A DNA stretch of 48,526 nt, taken from a virus. A program made the translations under genes and the position numbers. Every line of letters begins with the position of its first letter. Within the stretch, counting starts at the first letter, position 1. Where the stretch lies: positions 1 through 48,526 of the IMG/VR virus record IMGVR_UViG_3300020196_000064; one strand, given 5' to 3'. Below the pieces are notes generated by a model that did no database searches, was not told the origin of the DNA, and worked only from the letters and a program-made list of their open reading frames with translations. Of this stretch, positions 10,201 to 18,587 are shown one piece after another.

Positions 10201-11535
10201 TCTACCAATTTGATTCGCGCCTACCTTTGGTGTAGATGTTACCGTTGGACTCCAATCATCATATAAGCGAAGAGTTTGATATGCATCAGAAATACCATCT
10301 CCAGTAATTTCTGGCCAACCATAAACTTGCCAAACTTTTAAGAAATTTCCGAGATTGAAGTTGAAAATACCATTATTGACAGTTTTATAATCTCTTGGTT
10401 TTTCAACATCAACATATTGTGGAGCAATAAACTCTGTCCTATATCCACGAATATATGCCTTTCCAGGTGCTACTTCAATAGATGCTAAATCTTCTGCCGC
10501 AGTATTTCCTTGCTGAGATTTTGTGCCAGGAGCGTTAACACCATTATTGAATCCATCGTCTAGATGCTCTCTAACCTTAACATCAAAACTATCAATTACA
10601 TAATCTCCACTTTCTTCATAAGTCCTTCTTGCAAGAGATCTCTCTAATTCGCTATACTCTGTGCGATTTACAAAACTTTCTACACGACTTTTGTTTATTC
10701 TTAATAATTCAATAAAATCCTTATCTGCTTCATCACCAATTAATCTCTTTACAAAAGATGTTTTAATTTTAAATCTATGGGCACCAGGAGCAGAATAATT
10801 CGATGTACCAGCAGCATTATCATTTAATGTTTCATCATCTTCTGGAGTAACAATCGATTCAAAAATTTCAAGTCCAACTCTATATGATGGATTATTGCTA
10901 TATTGTTCTAGAATAAGATATGAAGATGGGACATTAACAAAATGTCCTCTAATAAAATATACACCCTCATTAATATATGCAGAAGACGCTGTAGTAGTTG
11001 CATCAACTGGTAATAATTGGGCAAATGGAGTACCAACTTCAATCAGAGTTGATCCAAAAGTAATTTCAGCGTCACAAATTAATTGCTCATTTTCTTTAAA
11101 AGTCTTTTGAGTTGTTGTAGATGTAGTGTCTCCAGAATCAATATACTTCACATACAAAGTGAGATAGTCCTTTTCAGATTCTGATGCTGAAATACTATAT
11201 AAAACCTTTGCCTTAACCCCAGTCGTTAATCCTTCAATGATAGTTCCAGTAATCTGCTCTCTATAAGTTTCGACTGTACTCCCTAAGAAAGATTCCTGTA
11301 GGAGAATCGCACCAACGTTTAGGTCGTATCCAACTTGACCAGGGATCACCATTGATCCTTCTTTGAAGAAGTGTTGACCCATCGACTCTACTTGATTTTG
11401 GAGAATCGATTGTGCAGTAGTTAATTCACGAGCCTGGATTGGAAATCCAGGGCGAAACAATACTCGATAAAAATTATCATTTTTATCGAAATCGTCGTAA
11501 TAAGGAGTTACATTGAGGTTAGTATTCTGGGGCAT
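4210..11535 (-). CDS. Large baseplate/tail structural protein (2441 aa), DUF4815-like N-terminus
   Basis: Residues 1-70 (NVTPYYDDFDKNDNFYRVLF, then RPGFPIQARELTTAQSILQN) match the start of DUF4815-type phage tail proteins. The middle contains phrases shared by large marine-myovirus structural proteins: PYASRTENINPFNVF near residue 1285, RFYPYFDGVSISNYV near 1457 and GWYDPLAQSFITEEKGGVFL near 1676, the last opening a beta-sandwich-like region. Short modules of the form GExxxGxTSGAxAxV recur (FTVGQLIRGRTSGATG, FVVGETVIGQTSG). The start is fixed by coupling: the gp8 stop TAA is followed by G and then ATG. It sits just after gp8, where T4 encodes the gp9-gp12 baseplate and short-fibre proteins, so an outer-baseplate role is inferred. 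No symbol is given because homology to a specific T4 gene is not visible. Confidence 0.88.
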   Translation of the reverse strand: MPQNTNLNVTPYYDDFDKNDNFYRVLFRPGFPIQARELTTAQSILQNQVESMGQHFFKEGSMVIPGQVGYDLNVGAILLQESFLGSTVETYREQITGTIIEGLTTGVKAKVLYSISASESEKDYLTLYVKYIDSGDTTSTTTQKTFKENEQLICDAEITFGSTLIEVGTPFAQLLPVDATTTASSAYINEGVYFIRGHFVNVPSSYLILEQYSNNPSYRVGLEIFESIVTPEDDETLNDNAAGTSNYSAPGAHRFKIKTSFVKRLIGDEADKDFIELLRINKSRVESFVNRTEYSELERSLARRTYEESGDYVIDSFDVKVREHLDDGFNNGVNAPGTKSQQGNTAAEDLASIEVAPGKAYIRGYRTEFIAPQYVDVEKPRDYKTVNNGIFNFNLGNFLKVWQVYGWPEITGDGISDAYQTLRLYDDWSPTVTSTPKVGANQIGRCRTVQLRRSSSANALNSNFGANSIPAGGVYDLYFFDVQMWTVINIANPVTPFTVGQLIRGRTSGATGYIVNTGNNTHYAYLEQVSGVFVNNEVLEIDGIARGSLTSAWSYQLGDTKSMFGYNNNNVVKFGCNVVLNEATLIEGNTVDVDVSDDITGFKTRFEKDLRPGDVLAAGVADFVGTNTVRVRRINQTAINYTAVNKHTGVSATIFDFANQVALLDSTLAVGTVADVVSTSVTRLRPFIFQKDYQNGELSFDLPEVAMKSISDESFFVYRNFINKTVSSGSITFTLPDTESFASLSSENYILTVVASTNATYPVGTNMDIDALADSGVLTVTFGAQNQSITITGLPNITTVSLTALVSKNTPSRKIKTAGLLKSLKVIKTLTDKDVQLTGLTYSTLPGTRVEDLEISLGLNDVYNIHAIYESLDENDASPPYVVLTESVFFANNTIVIGKTSGARARVISFLNTNLKLYYVILNEINFIPGEILQGFNATGDAITAIVDDGENTVFAGSKLVTDRYRLEPGQRTNYYDVSKLTRLPSSIAPTRRLLVIFDYFAHESSGDYFSAESYTGIPYKAIPTYKIDGSINFLRDQLDFRPGVKELASGSGTISAPYFVNCSTFDFNSRVYNTTGGAGASTIFDIMQVDSSFRSDYSWYLPRVDKLYLTHDAQLKVVKGVSGKYLIPPQKIENAMLLATIEYKPFMFDPERDCLITQEIIRRYTMKDIGDLETRLTHVEYYTSLSLLESQTDNTKVYDENGFDRLKNGYVVDDFTDHTLGAVFHPDYKCSLDFKEGQLRPQHYTTNVALVTNLSASSNVVLTRGNIAMLPYTEVELIKQPYASRTENINPFNVFTFIGRVDLTPASDDWLDTERMPARVENVEGDFSAVARDMQVDQNGFAPIQWGSWQTTWTGESIESSSQHTSQSGTYGIGRQLGRAGHGQRQQGLFYLHERTTFRVVNNQARQGVRSRIVPKIERKSLGDTVLSRSNIPWIRSRNIGFSVERVKPRTRFYPYFDGVSISNYVTPKVIELIKNSSTDARTNETPFVVGETVIGQTSGCRLKVVAPNDGYTTNPYGKGEETLPETYSSQTPYLNHDIDSISKTVSPDHFGNMQVSEILVGQSSGARAVIADRRLLSDNVGTLKGTFFIPSPKNDANPRWATGIRLFRFTTSEVNNTTEATSSAQTNYSASGTLQVVQENILAIRNAEIVQDTVSEERVVQSTRVEERQIGWYDPLAQSFITEEKGGVFLTSVDIYFQSKDKNIPVSMQIRTMENGYPTKTILPFSDVTITPNDVDISSTAAIPTRFTFRSPVYIKASTEYCFVLLSDSNEYKVWISRMGDIEVSGTRTISEQPYAGVLFKSQNASTWTADQYEDLKFIINRAKFTSLTGTLALNNSPQGLGNGGLKIMQSNPIATRKPQLVFTLDSGANYTFGQGANLLQETTGASATVVSIDTTTSPDTLTVTDVSGNWLPGTSTTFRVRSSKSIANITMSSVVGTFSVGNVVTGGTSTTVGIVTAVSGTSLTLNYITGAFTATEQISNTGGATATVSAVTYSGDSKGVYLSLAPSYSSDEKEILILHNNHCMHQRTNHVSIEGVLSEVSPTYLTNSLTATATSISVNTAVDFHTIVNGQAISNANPGYLKIGDEIILYSAISGDGATITVATNGRGAMETDAATHSVDDVVQCYTLDGIPLTNINKVHEGIQCPWMDTYMLSVDAVANNGIRAGGESVIASQNVQFETLTPTVNIMKLPDTDITARVNTTSATSVGNGGGEGGSLGIDQDSFVNDGTYEPVTLNDLNFFSDPRMICSEINEEAKLGGAKSFTMLLDMSTENDKLSPVVDMDRCSLICTTNRINEWPGGPEPYGQAGKIDVSQDVSTLPTGDQNDAVYITRLARLIKNSKTIRIDFQMSRPPEASVRVYYKAFDNGTNDDIDSIGWTLVGLPKQYDASPSEEILWKDYYYEVTGLNFNAFQIKIVMRSSNQAKVPLIADLRAIALAT

Positions 11536-11536
11536 C

Positions 11537-13069
11537 TTAAAACTCGATTACGATTTTGATATCTTCTATTTGGTCATTAGCGCGGCCGATAGCGCGTCTG
11601 TTATCTATATAGATAATTTGTCCAGTGTTGGATCTGATCTCTGGTTTTGCATATCCAGTATTAAATTTCATTCCCAAGTCATACTCTGTATTATTGATGG
11701 TTCTTGTAGAAGTATTGGGAACTGATGGGAAATTAACATCTGGTTGTCCAGCTGCACCAGAAGTAGCACCACTTACAACGTTTGATCCATCAAATTCATT
11801 CAGAGTACCAGTAACTTCTGGAAAAATACCATCAACAGAATTTTGATAGTATTTTAAAACCTTAGTAATTGGATTCCAAGAAATTACTCTTCCACGAGCA
11901 GTAACCGAGGTGCCCCCAACAACTCTATTTTGAGCAATAACTTCATCTGGAACGTAATTTCCTTGAAAAGTTGGAGAAAAAATTACAGCCCTTGTCCCAG
12001 ATACTGTTAGATCTGCAATTAATTCATCAGTACCAAATTTTTTGGGATTAGTAACAAGACCAATTCTTCTGTAGTCATTATCAATTGGAAAATCTCCAGC
12101 ACCTTCATCATAAGACAATTTACTATTCACCATCACACGATATGCACCCAATTCAACTGTTGAATCATATCCATGCCCATTTGGAGGAGGAATGATTACA
12201 TCAACCTGTGATCCAGTTCCAGTGCCAATGCCAGCAATATTATCAATACCAATTTTACCAAAGGTATAATTAATACCACCTGAAGTTACCGTAGCAGAAA
12301 TAATCTTACCACCATCAACAACAATAGAAGCTCGGCCGCCAGTACCATCTCCATTGATGGGGACATTATCATAAGTGCCATTATTATATCCAGATCCAGC
12401 AGAATTGATTACAACAGTATCAATTTCTCCACTAACTGCATTTGTTTTTACAGCATCATTTGTAAATACTGGCATGTAATCATTGGAGAAAAACTTCAAA
12501 ACTGAAGCAACTGGAATTGTGTAAAGATACTTCCAACGATATCCATCTGCTGTTGTAATAACTGCTGTAGATGTGCCAGTTGGCTCAACGGTAGATGGTT
12601 TTCCATTTGGATCAGATGGTGAGGTGCCATTGTAAATGCACTTATAAACTTGATACTGAGAGTTTACAACGTAGAAATCCGAGTCATATAATTTTGTAGC
12701 ACCAGAAGAAGCGGTTTTACTGGGAGAATAATCATGACGATACATGTCATAAGTATAACCCAAACCACCCGTTGTTTGCTCAGGTGGAGTCCAGTCGATT
12801 CTTCTAATAACTTGTATTGTGTCAGAAGATAAGACACGTTTCATTGAAATTAGATCATCATATGATCCAGAAAATTCTTGGAAAGAATCTACAGCTTGTG
12901 GGGGAACATTCTCATCATCCCATGGTTGAGGTCTGCCAATAAAAATGTATAAACGGTCTCTTGTTTCTCCTGCAGCGGCGTCTGTTTGAGTCGGAATAGG
13001 ACCCTCCAGTGCTTTAATGAATTTTTTCGCAGAAAAAATTCTGAATTGATCAGTAAGTAATGCAGCCAT
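11537..13069 (-). CDS. 8: Baseplate wedge subunit gp8 (510 aa)
   Basis: I recognise T4 gp8 from several aligned stretches: FIGRPQPWDDENVPP near the N-terminus (T4 has FGRSEPWSSNEN), YVVNSQYQVYKCIYNG, TADGYRWKYLYTIP (T4 has GDGYVWEYLFEIP) and the C-terminal GQIIYIDNRRAIGRANDQIE (T4 has GEMIYMENRPPI and a similar end). T4 gp8 has 334 residues; this one is about 175 longer, with extra Gly-rich beta repeats (SAGSGYNNGTYDNVPINGDG) in the middle. It forms part of the baseplate wedge with gp6, gp7 and gp53. An in-frame TAA six bases upstream rules out an earlier start. A late promoter and an AGGAGG motif lie just upstream. Confidence 0.93.
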   Translation of the reverse strand: MAALLTDQFRIFSAKKFIKALEGPIPTQTDAAAGETRDRLYIFIGRPQPWDDENVPPQAVDSFQEFSGSYDDLISMKRVLSSDTIQVIRRIDWTPPEQTTGGLGYTYDMYRHDYSPSKTASSGATKLYDSDFYVVNSQYQVYKCIYNGTSPSDPNGKPSTVEPTGTSTAVITTADGYRWKYLYTIPVASVLKFFSNDYMPVFTNDAVKTNAVSGEIDTVVINSAGSGYNNGTYDNVPINGDGTGGRASIVVDGGKIISATVTSGGINYTFGKIGIDNIAGIGTGTGSQVDVIIPPPNGHGYDSTVELGAYRVMVNSKLSYDEGAGDFPIDNDYRRIGLVTNPKKFGTDELIADLTVSGTRAVIFSPTFQGNYVPDEVIAQNRVVGGTSVTARGRVISWNPITKVLKYYQNSVDGIFPEVTGTLNEFDGSNVVSGATSGAAGQPDVNFPSVPNTSTRTINNTEYDLGMKFNTGYAKPEIRSNTGQIIYIDNRRAIGRANDQIEDIKIVIEF

Positions 13070-13086
13070 TTGTTAGGTACAATTGT

Positions 13087-13103
13087 CCTCCTGTTTATTT
13101 ATC
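13087..13103 (-). promoter_or_regulatory. Late promoter plus AGGAGG motif upstream of gp8
   Basis: The minus strand reads GATAAATA at 13103-13096, a late-promoter match, then AGGAGG at 13092-13087. The AGGAGG is 17 bases from the gp8 ATG, further than usual for a ribosome binding site, and would lie at or near the 5' end of the transcript. No nearer in-frame start exists, so it may act at a distance or be coincidental. Confidence 0.6.
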
Positions 13104-13107
13104 AATA

Positions 13108-16100
13108 TTATTGAGATTGAATTTCAGTTACATATTCAATACGTTTAATTCTATACGATGCACCACCATTACCAAGAATATTTTCACCTCCCAATACTGC
13201 TTGCAGTATAGCTCCATATCCAGTTGTATCAGATACATTATTGGTAACTGTAACTTCTGGTTTGTATTCTCCAATATTAGTGACATAACCATTTAATCCA
13301 TATCCACCATTTACGATAGAAATGCTAGATATTTGATCTCCAGCTATAGTCATATTTGCTGTAGATGTTGCTTGAATGTCACCATTATTTTCAATGGTTA
13401 TTGTAGGCGGCGCAGTATAGTTGAATCCTGGTTCTTGAATTATAACATCAACTAATGTGCCTCTATCCGAAAAACTATAAAAATATCCAGCAATTCCAAT
13501 ATTTGTATTACCAGTATTGAATGGTATTATATTTTGCACTTGTAGTAATCCAGTTGTGGTATTCCAAGAAACTACCGTTGCTTTCACACCAGACTCATCA
13601 CCCGTAACAGTTTCATTAACAGTATAATTTTGTCCATTTCCAAAATTTCCATCCAAGTAAATATTAACAATAGCTGCATGGGAAATACCTTCACTTAACT
13701 GACCAGCTTCCACAATAGTTGCATATTTAAATGGAATTGCCGCGTCTTTAATTTGATCACCAACTTGGAATAGAGTGGTATTAGTACCTCCAAGTGTCTC
13801 TTCAATACCATACAAACTTGAATAGATTCCACCATCTAAACTAATCTGTCCAGCATAATCAGTGTTAGTATTAATTAAGTCTGGAATACCATCTCCAGCA
13901 CCATCTAGTTCATCATCATCCTCAAATTTTTTATCAACCAGGACACTAATTGGAGAGGTTAGTAAAGTTATACTACTACCAACTTCAGTAATAACAGTAT
14001 GTGGTAAAACTGCAAGGGGTGAGGAATCTGCTACTCCTGCATCAAATTGCACGATAGAATCTTCAGTCGATGGGATCCCCGCATCAATAAATGCCAGATC
14101 ATCGACTTGGAATGTCACATATAATTCTTTTGTTTGTGGATTCCAATCATATACTTTCGCAGATTTACTAGTGGAGTTTTCAATTTTTCTTACAATTCTA
14201 TCCCCAACATTATACTCATAAAGAGATTTTCCATTGGAATCATTTTGAGTATCGTCTAGGACAACACGTTGATCATATCTAAAATTAGTTCCTCTAGTAA
14301 CACCAGTCAATTTCTGCCTACTCTTTGAGGAATATGTGATTATTTCATTATTCAAACGGATTGTGCCAGATCCAGGGAGAGAATTTGTCGAATTGACATA
14401 AATCGTTCCTTGACTTGAAGTAACCGACTGTAGGAGTCCAATAAGAAATGCAGATTTGGAATTAAAAGACTGACGAGTCCTAATCTTTCTCTTTAGAGAA
14501 ACTAGTTTGGTAAATACAACTTGCGGTAGAGATATATATCCAACACCAGGATCTGTCACTGTAATTTCAGTTACTTTTCCCTGTGATACTGTTGCAATAG
14601 CTTTAGCGCCAATTCCTCCGCCTCCAGTGATTAGGACATATGGGGGATCTTGATAATATTCTCCAGGATCATTTACACTAATACTGGTAACTTTTCCAGT
14701 TGTATCTATTTTGGCACTACCTCTTGCCCCAGTACCATTTCCCCCACCTTCAAAAATGATTGTTGGGGGTGTGGCATAATTTTGCCCCCTATTCAACAAG
14801 GATAAACCAGTAACACTTTGGACAGCTGGTGTGACTTTAGCACCAGTTCCTTCTCCACCAAGCACTTGAGCTGTTGTTGATCCAAAATAGGCATCACCAG
14901 GACGTTTCATAGTGATGTAATCAACACCACCAGTGTCATCAAGAATTACTTTTGCTGCTGCACCATTAGCAAATTCCACTGGTAAATTGGTAACCTCATC
15001 ACCTTCAAATATAGGTGCCCCATAAAATTTTGGTCCTATATTATAGGGATATGTTGGATCTCCAGATACATTCTCAGTTAGAAAGTAAGCATATGTTCCA
15101 TTTGGATATTCTGGTGTTGGACCATATTTACCGTTGAATTCATCCAAATCTCCAACAGTAGCATCAAAAATATAGTCTTCAACAAAGTCACCTAAAGCAT
15201 ATCCTTCTTGAACTGAGCGTAATCCCAGACCAGGAGTAGTATATGCAAAAATATATAATACAGATGAAGAATCTACAGTTGGTATAATCTGAATTTTTCT
15301 TACAGATGCTCCATTAAATCCAGATAGATATTGGGAATATGTAACTTCATCTCCATCTAGATAATATACAATTCCATCAGTATATAGATAGTCTAAATTT
15401 CCTATTATTGGTGGAGATCCAACATGCCACCCATCTTCAGTAGTAGAAAATAGTAAAAACTCACTATCGTTTGATGAATCACTTTGATCAAAAGTATATG
15501 TTGCACCTCGATCTAAAGTAATAAATTCTAATAAATCTCCATCAATATAAAAACGATTATTGGAAACTGTTACTTCATACTCAATATCAAGTAAATCATT
15601 GGATATTCTTGGTCTAGTAGCAAATACTTCCAAACCTACTCTAAATCTATACGATGGAGATAATTTTTTAATTACTCCAGATTCGTCTCGTCCCCATGGA
15701 CCGTATATTGGATATCCATCAAAAGACATTCCCACAATTTTAGAATGTCCATCTGGATGTCTTGAATAGTCTGGCGATAAATTGGAGATATAGTATGTTG
15801 ATACATAATAATCATTAATTATTGGACTAGTGTCTGGATCTGGGTCCAATGACATATAACCTTCATCACCAGTATATCCAGACATATATGGATGATGTGC
15901 ACAGTAATAGTAAACTGGTCCCGTTTCACCAGCAACCATTGTGAAAATTGGTTTAAAAGTTTGCTCATAATCAGCAACGGGAACACCATCAGGATTAGTC
16001 GTATATACTTCTCCTGGAATTGGATTATTTGGACCTTCTGGAGTTTTACTAAACTCCATTGGATGACCACTATGATGATCATCATGATGATCTCCTGTGT

Positions 16101-17304
16101 CTTGTGCATTAGATGGATGACTTTGATTCCAAATTATCTGGTAACCAGACTTTAGTTTGATGTCTGATGGTGCAAGATAGAACTTATTGTTTTCAAAATT
16201 ACCAAATTCTTCAGCTTCATCTTGAAAATTTATATAAAATAATCCTTCTGGAAAAGCAATTGGATGATCAGAAATTTTGAAAAAGAATCCATTAATACCA
16301 CGGGCACTATCATTTTTTAAAAATATACCCTGTACATTTCTTAAATATAATCTAATTATTTGATTTTGATTATTTTTGATAATTTTAGCAACTTCAGCAC
16401 TTGCATTTTTGCCGACAAGATTAAATGTGCTACCAATTGAAATTGCACCAACACTCTGATCAACGTTAGTTACACTGACCATAATGTTATCGAATTCTAC
16501 TTTTATCAACCACTCAAAAGGTTGAATGAATCCATTTTCAAAAACACCATTAGTTTCTCTAAATTGAGTTATTAATTTACTGCTTTGATGAAAATATGTT
16601 TGATCTTCTATAACACCGTCATATTCATCTTGAGTGAGGAGATAGTTATGCTTTACAGTATCAACATTAAAGTTGACTGGAGTATCACCAAAACTTCCAA
16701 AATTTGGTGTGTGTAGTAAAACTCCATTTGCTAAAATGCCTACGGATTTATCTCTTTGGTCTAATCGATCATCTGGATTGGATGGTACATTTTTCCCACC
16801 TCTATAAATGAAAGTTTGATTAAATTCTCTATCTTCTAATACTCTATCATCTTCATCGTTTGATCTTTGAGCACCATCAGCAATATCGGCTGGTTTAGGA
16901 TCATTATCACTTAAAATGGTTAGTCTATCTGTCAATTTTTGATCGACTTCATCAAACTCTGCAGATGTTATAGAATTTGGATGTGATTGCCATATGCGAT
17001 TAATATCAAAAGTATTAACAACATCTGGTGTATCTGAAAGTGGGGTAATAACTATTCTTAATGGATCATACCCCAACCCAGATTCCAATACTCGCACATG
17101 AGTAATTTTTCCAGAATCTGCATCTATAATTGGATACAAAACAGCTTCTTCAATAGGCACTCCACATCCAGTGATGGTCAATTTTGGTGGATCTAATGGA
17201 TCATATTCCGATCCGCCATCCACAATTTTAATGGATTTTACACCAAATACTTCATTGAAGATTGGCTCAATTACAGCTCCAGATCCAGGTATAACTCTTG
17301 CCAT
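13108..17304 (-). CDS. Virion structural protein with cupredoxin-like and YHYH-like domains (1398 aa)
   Basis: The N-terminal third is beta-rich and opens with GxEYDPLDPP-type repeats. Around residues 375-480 lies a cupredoxin-like domain: His414 in HPMEFS and the C-terminal loop YYYCAHHPYM with Cys468, His471 and Met474, the usual type 1 copper ligands. A YHYH-like domain follows in two parts (FDGYPIYGPW, then GDFVEDYIFDATVGDLDEFN and PYNIGPKFYG). Between the parts sits a second cupredoxin-like stretch whose ligand positions read Glu615, Ala687, Thr690 and Leu693. The remainder (about 780-1398) carries GGGxGxGA beta repeats and GExVTG modules. The gene lies between the 411-residue cupredoxin protein and gp8, so a baseplate or fibre role is inferred. 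Copper binding is inferred from residues only. Confidence 0.88.
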   Translation of the reverse strand: MARVIPGSGAVIEPIFNEVFGVKSIKIVDGGSEYDPLDPPKLTITGCGVPIEEAVLYPIIDADSGKITHVRVLESGLGYDPLRIVITPLSDTPDVVNTFDINRIWQSHPNSITSAEFDEVDQKLTDRLTILSDNDPKPADIADGAQRSNDEDDRVLEDREFNQTFIYRGGKNVPSNPDDRLDQRDKSVGILANGVLLHTPNFGSFGDTPVNFNVDTVKHNYLLTQDEYDGVIEDQTYFHQSSKLITQFRETNGVFENGFIQPFEWLIKVEFDNIMVSVTNVDQSVGAISIGSTFNLVGKNASAEVAKIIKNNQNQIIRLYLRNVQGIFLKNDSARGINGFFFKISDHPIAFPEGLFYINFQDEAEEFGNFENNKFYLAPSDIKLKSGYQIIWNQSHPSNAQDTGDHHDDHHSGHPMEFSKTPEGPNNPIPGEVYTTNPDGVPVADYEQTFKPIFTMVAGETGPVYYYCAHHPYMSGYTGDEGYMSLDPDPDTSPIINDYYVSTYYISNLSPDYSRHPDGHSKIVGMSFDGYPIYGPWGRDESGVIKKLSPSYRFRVGLEVFATRPRISNDLLDIEYEVTVSNNRFYIDGDLLEFITLDRGATYTFDQSDSSNDSEFLLFSTTEDGWHVGSPPIIGNLDYLYTDGIVYYLDGDEVTYSQYLSGFNGASVRKIQIIPTVDSSSVLYIFAYTTPGLGLRSVQEGYALGDFVEDYIFDATVGDLDEFNGKYGPTPEYPNGTYAYFLTENVSGDPTYPYNIGPKFYGAPIFEGDEVTNLPVEFANGAAAKVILDDTGGVDYITMKRPGDAYFGSTTAQVLGGEGTGAKVTPAVQSVTGLSLLNRGQNYATPPTIIFEGGGNGTGARGSAKIDTTGKVTSISVNDPGEYYQDPPYVLITGGGGIGAKAIATVSQGKVTEITVTDPGVGYISLPQVVFTKLVSLKRKIRTRQSFNSKSAFLIGLLQSVTSSQGTIYVNSTNSLPGSGTIRLNNEIITYSSKSRQKLTGVTRGTNFRYDQRVVLDDTQNDSNGKSLYEYNVGDRIVRKIENSTSKSAKVYDWNPQTKELYVTFQVDDLAFIDAGIPSTEDSIVQFDAGVADSSPLAVLPHTVITEVGSSITLLTSPISVLVDKKFEDDDELDGAGDGIPDLINTNTDYAGQISLDGGIYSSLYGIEETLGGTNTTLFQVGDQIKDAAIPFKYATIVEAGQLSEGISHAAIVNIYLDGNFGNGQNYTVNETVTGDESGVKATVVSWNTTTGLLQVQNIIPFNTGNTNIGIAGYFYSFSDRGTLVDVIIQEPGFNYTAPPTITIENNGDIQATSTANMTIAGDQISSISIVNGGYGLNGYVTNIGEYKPEVTVTNNVSDTTGYGAILQAVLGGENILGNGGASYRIKRIEYVTEIQSQ

Positions 17305-17314
17305 TTATATTATA

Positions 17315-18550
17315 TTATTGTACTACGTTGATTGTGCCATTCATCAATGAATGAATAGTGCATTGATAATATAGAGTTGCTGGTGAATCCATTGGCACAG
17401 TCCAGTATAAAACATTCGTGCCAGATCCAGATTGCCCCGTTGTATATGGCACTCCATTTAAACCTTGAGTTGACTGTATTCTAAATGGATGTGCGCCACC
17501 ATTTGTAGAATTATCAAATGCATAGGTAAATCCTCTATGTACATAAATTGTTGGATCCTCCGTTGGCGCAGAAAATCCTGGTCCACTAAAAGTGTAATGA
17601 TTGCTTAGTGATGCTGATAAGTCCCACCAAATCATTGGACTACGACTTACAACCCAATCAGTCCCATTCCAATATAAATTGTCTCCTTGAGCAGGAGTTG
17701 TAATAGCAACATCATTTAGAGAATTAAATGTAGAAATAATAGTGCCATCAAAATTGATTGTTAACGTATCACCACTGATTATGGTTGCAATACTAGTGCC
17801 GCCAGTAATCGTTAGTGTATCAGTTGGAGTATTAGCAGTTGTAGATCCGCTATCTGCAGCAACAGTTGCAAATACATTAACAGAACCAACACCAGCATTA
17901 TCAGCGGCGGGAGCCCAATTACTGCCACTCCATTTTAAAACTTGGCCAGTAGTAGGTGCGGCCGTGACAGTATCAACATCTTTAAGAAGATTGATACTTG
18001 AATATTCTGTTAAAACTTTAGCTTTTACATTTCCAACGCCACCACTAGTAATATTAATGTTTACATATGGATTATCGTCCCCACTAACTGTATAAAAGTA
18101 TCCCCTATAAGCAACACCTGTTCCTGTTGCTGGTGGAGCAGCTGCTAGTGATGCGTATTCGTTTCTATATTTTACCTTTGTTGGAAAATCAATTATTGCA
18201 CCAGTGGTGCCACCAAAAGAGCTTGTTACACCTCCGTGTATAATTGATAATCCACCAGTACCAGCTGGATCGATGGTAACACTATTATTTCCAGTGGATG
18301 TAATTAATCTATTATTAGTATCTAAGTTTGCAGTCAATTGGGAAAAATCGGTTGCAACAAATGAAGATCCATTATATCTCAATACTTGACCAGTAGCTGC
18401 ACTAGTAACGCTCACCTGTAAGGTTGATCCATTTCCAAGAGCAGTATACAATTCGTCAAAGTTTGAATTCCATTTAGAAGCACCAGCACGAAGAGTATCT
18501 CCAGTGTTGTCATTTGCTGTAGTGCCAATACCAACTAGTTGCTTAGCCAT
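17315..18550 (-). CDS. Structural protein with C-terminal cupredoxin-like domain (411 aa)
   Basis: The N-terminus (VGIGTTANDNTGDTLRAGAS, then KWNSNFDELYTALG) is a motif widespread in phage fibre and tail-associated proteins. Residues 35-300 are low-complexity beta with two GQVL(R/K)(Y/W) modules. The last 95 residues form a cupredoxin-like domain: VHRGFTYAFDNS, His354 in HPFRIQ, and LYYQCTIHSLMNGTINV with Cys397, His400 and Met403. All four positions expected for a type 1 copper site are present. A late promoter lies 20 bases before the ATG, and the next gene starts 10 bases after the stop. No signal peptide is visible, so the copper-site domain would be displayed on the particle rather than exported alone; that is inference. 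Confidence 0.87.
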   Translation of the reverse strand: MAKQLVGIGTTANDNTGDTLRAGASKWNSNFDELYTALGNGSTLQVSVTSAATGQVLRYNGSSFVATDFSQLTANLDTNNRLITSTGNNSVTIDPAGTGGLSIIHGGVTSSFGGTTGAIIDFPTKVKYRNEYASLAAAPPATGTGVAYRGYFYTVSGDDNPYVNINITSGGVGNVKAKVLTEYSSINLLKDVDTVTAAPTTGQVLKWSGSNWAPAADNAGVGSVNVFATVAADSGSTTANTPTDTLTITGGTSIATIISGDTLTINFDGTIISTFNSLNDVAITTPAQGDNLYWNGTDWVVSRSPMIWWDLSASLSNHYTFSGPGFSAPTEDPTIYVHRGFTYAFDNSTNGGAHPFRIQSTQGLNGVPYTTGQSGSGTNVLYWTVPMDSPATLYYQCTIHSLMNGTINVVQ

Positions 18551-18569
18551 TGATTTTAAACTTTTTAGT

Positions 18570-18577
18570 TATTTATG
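18570..18577 (-). promoter_or_regulatory. T4-type late promoter for the 411-residue cupredoxin gene
   Basis: The minus strand reads CATAAATA, the same octamer as before the fibre gene, 20 bases upstream of the ATG at 18550. It lies in the 37-base gap after the giant gene and would start a fresh late transcript for the left-hand genes. Confidence 0.65.
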
Positions 18578-18587
18578 GTGTTTAAAT

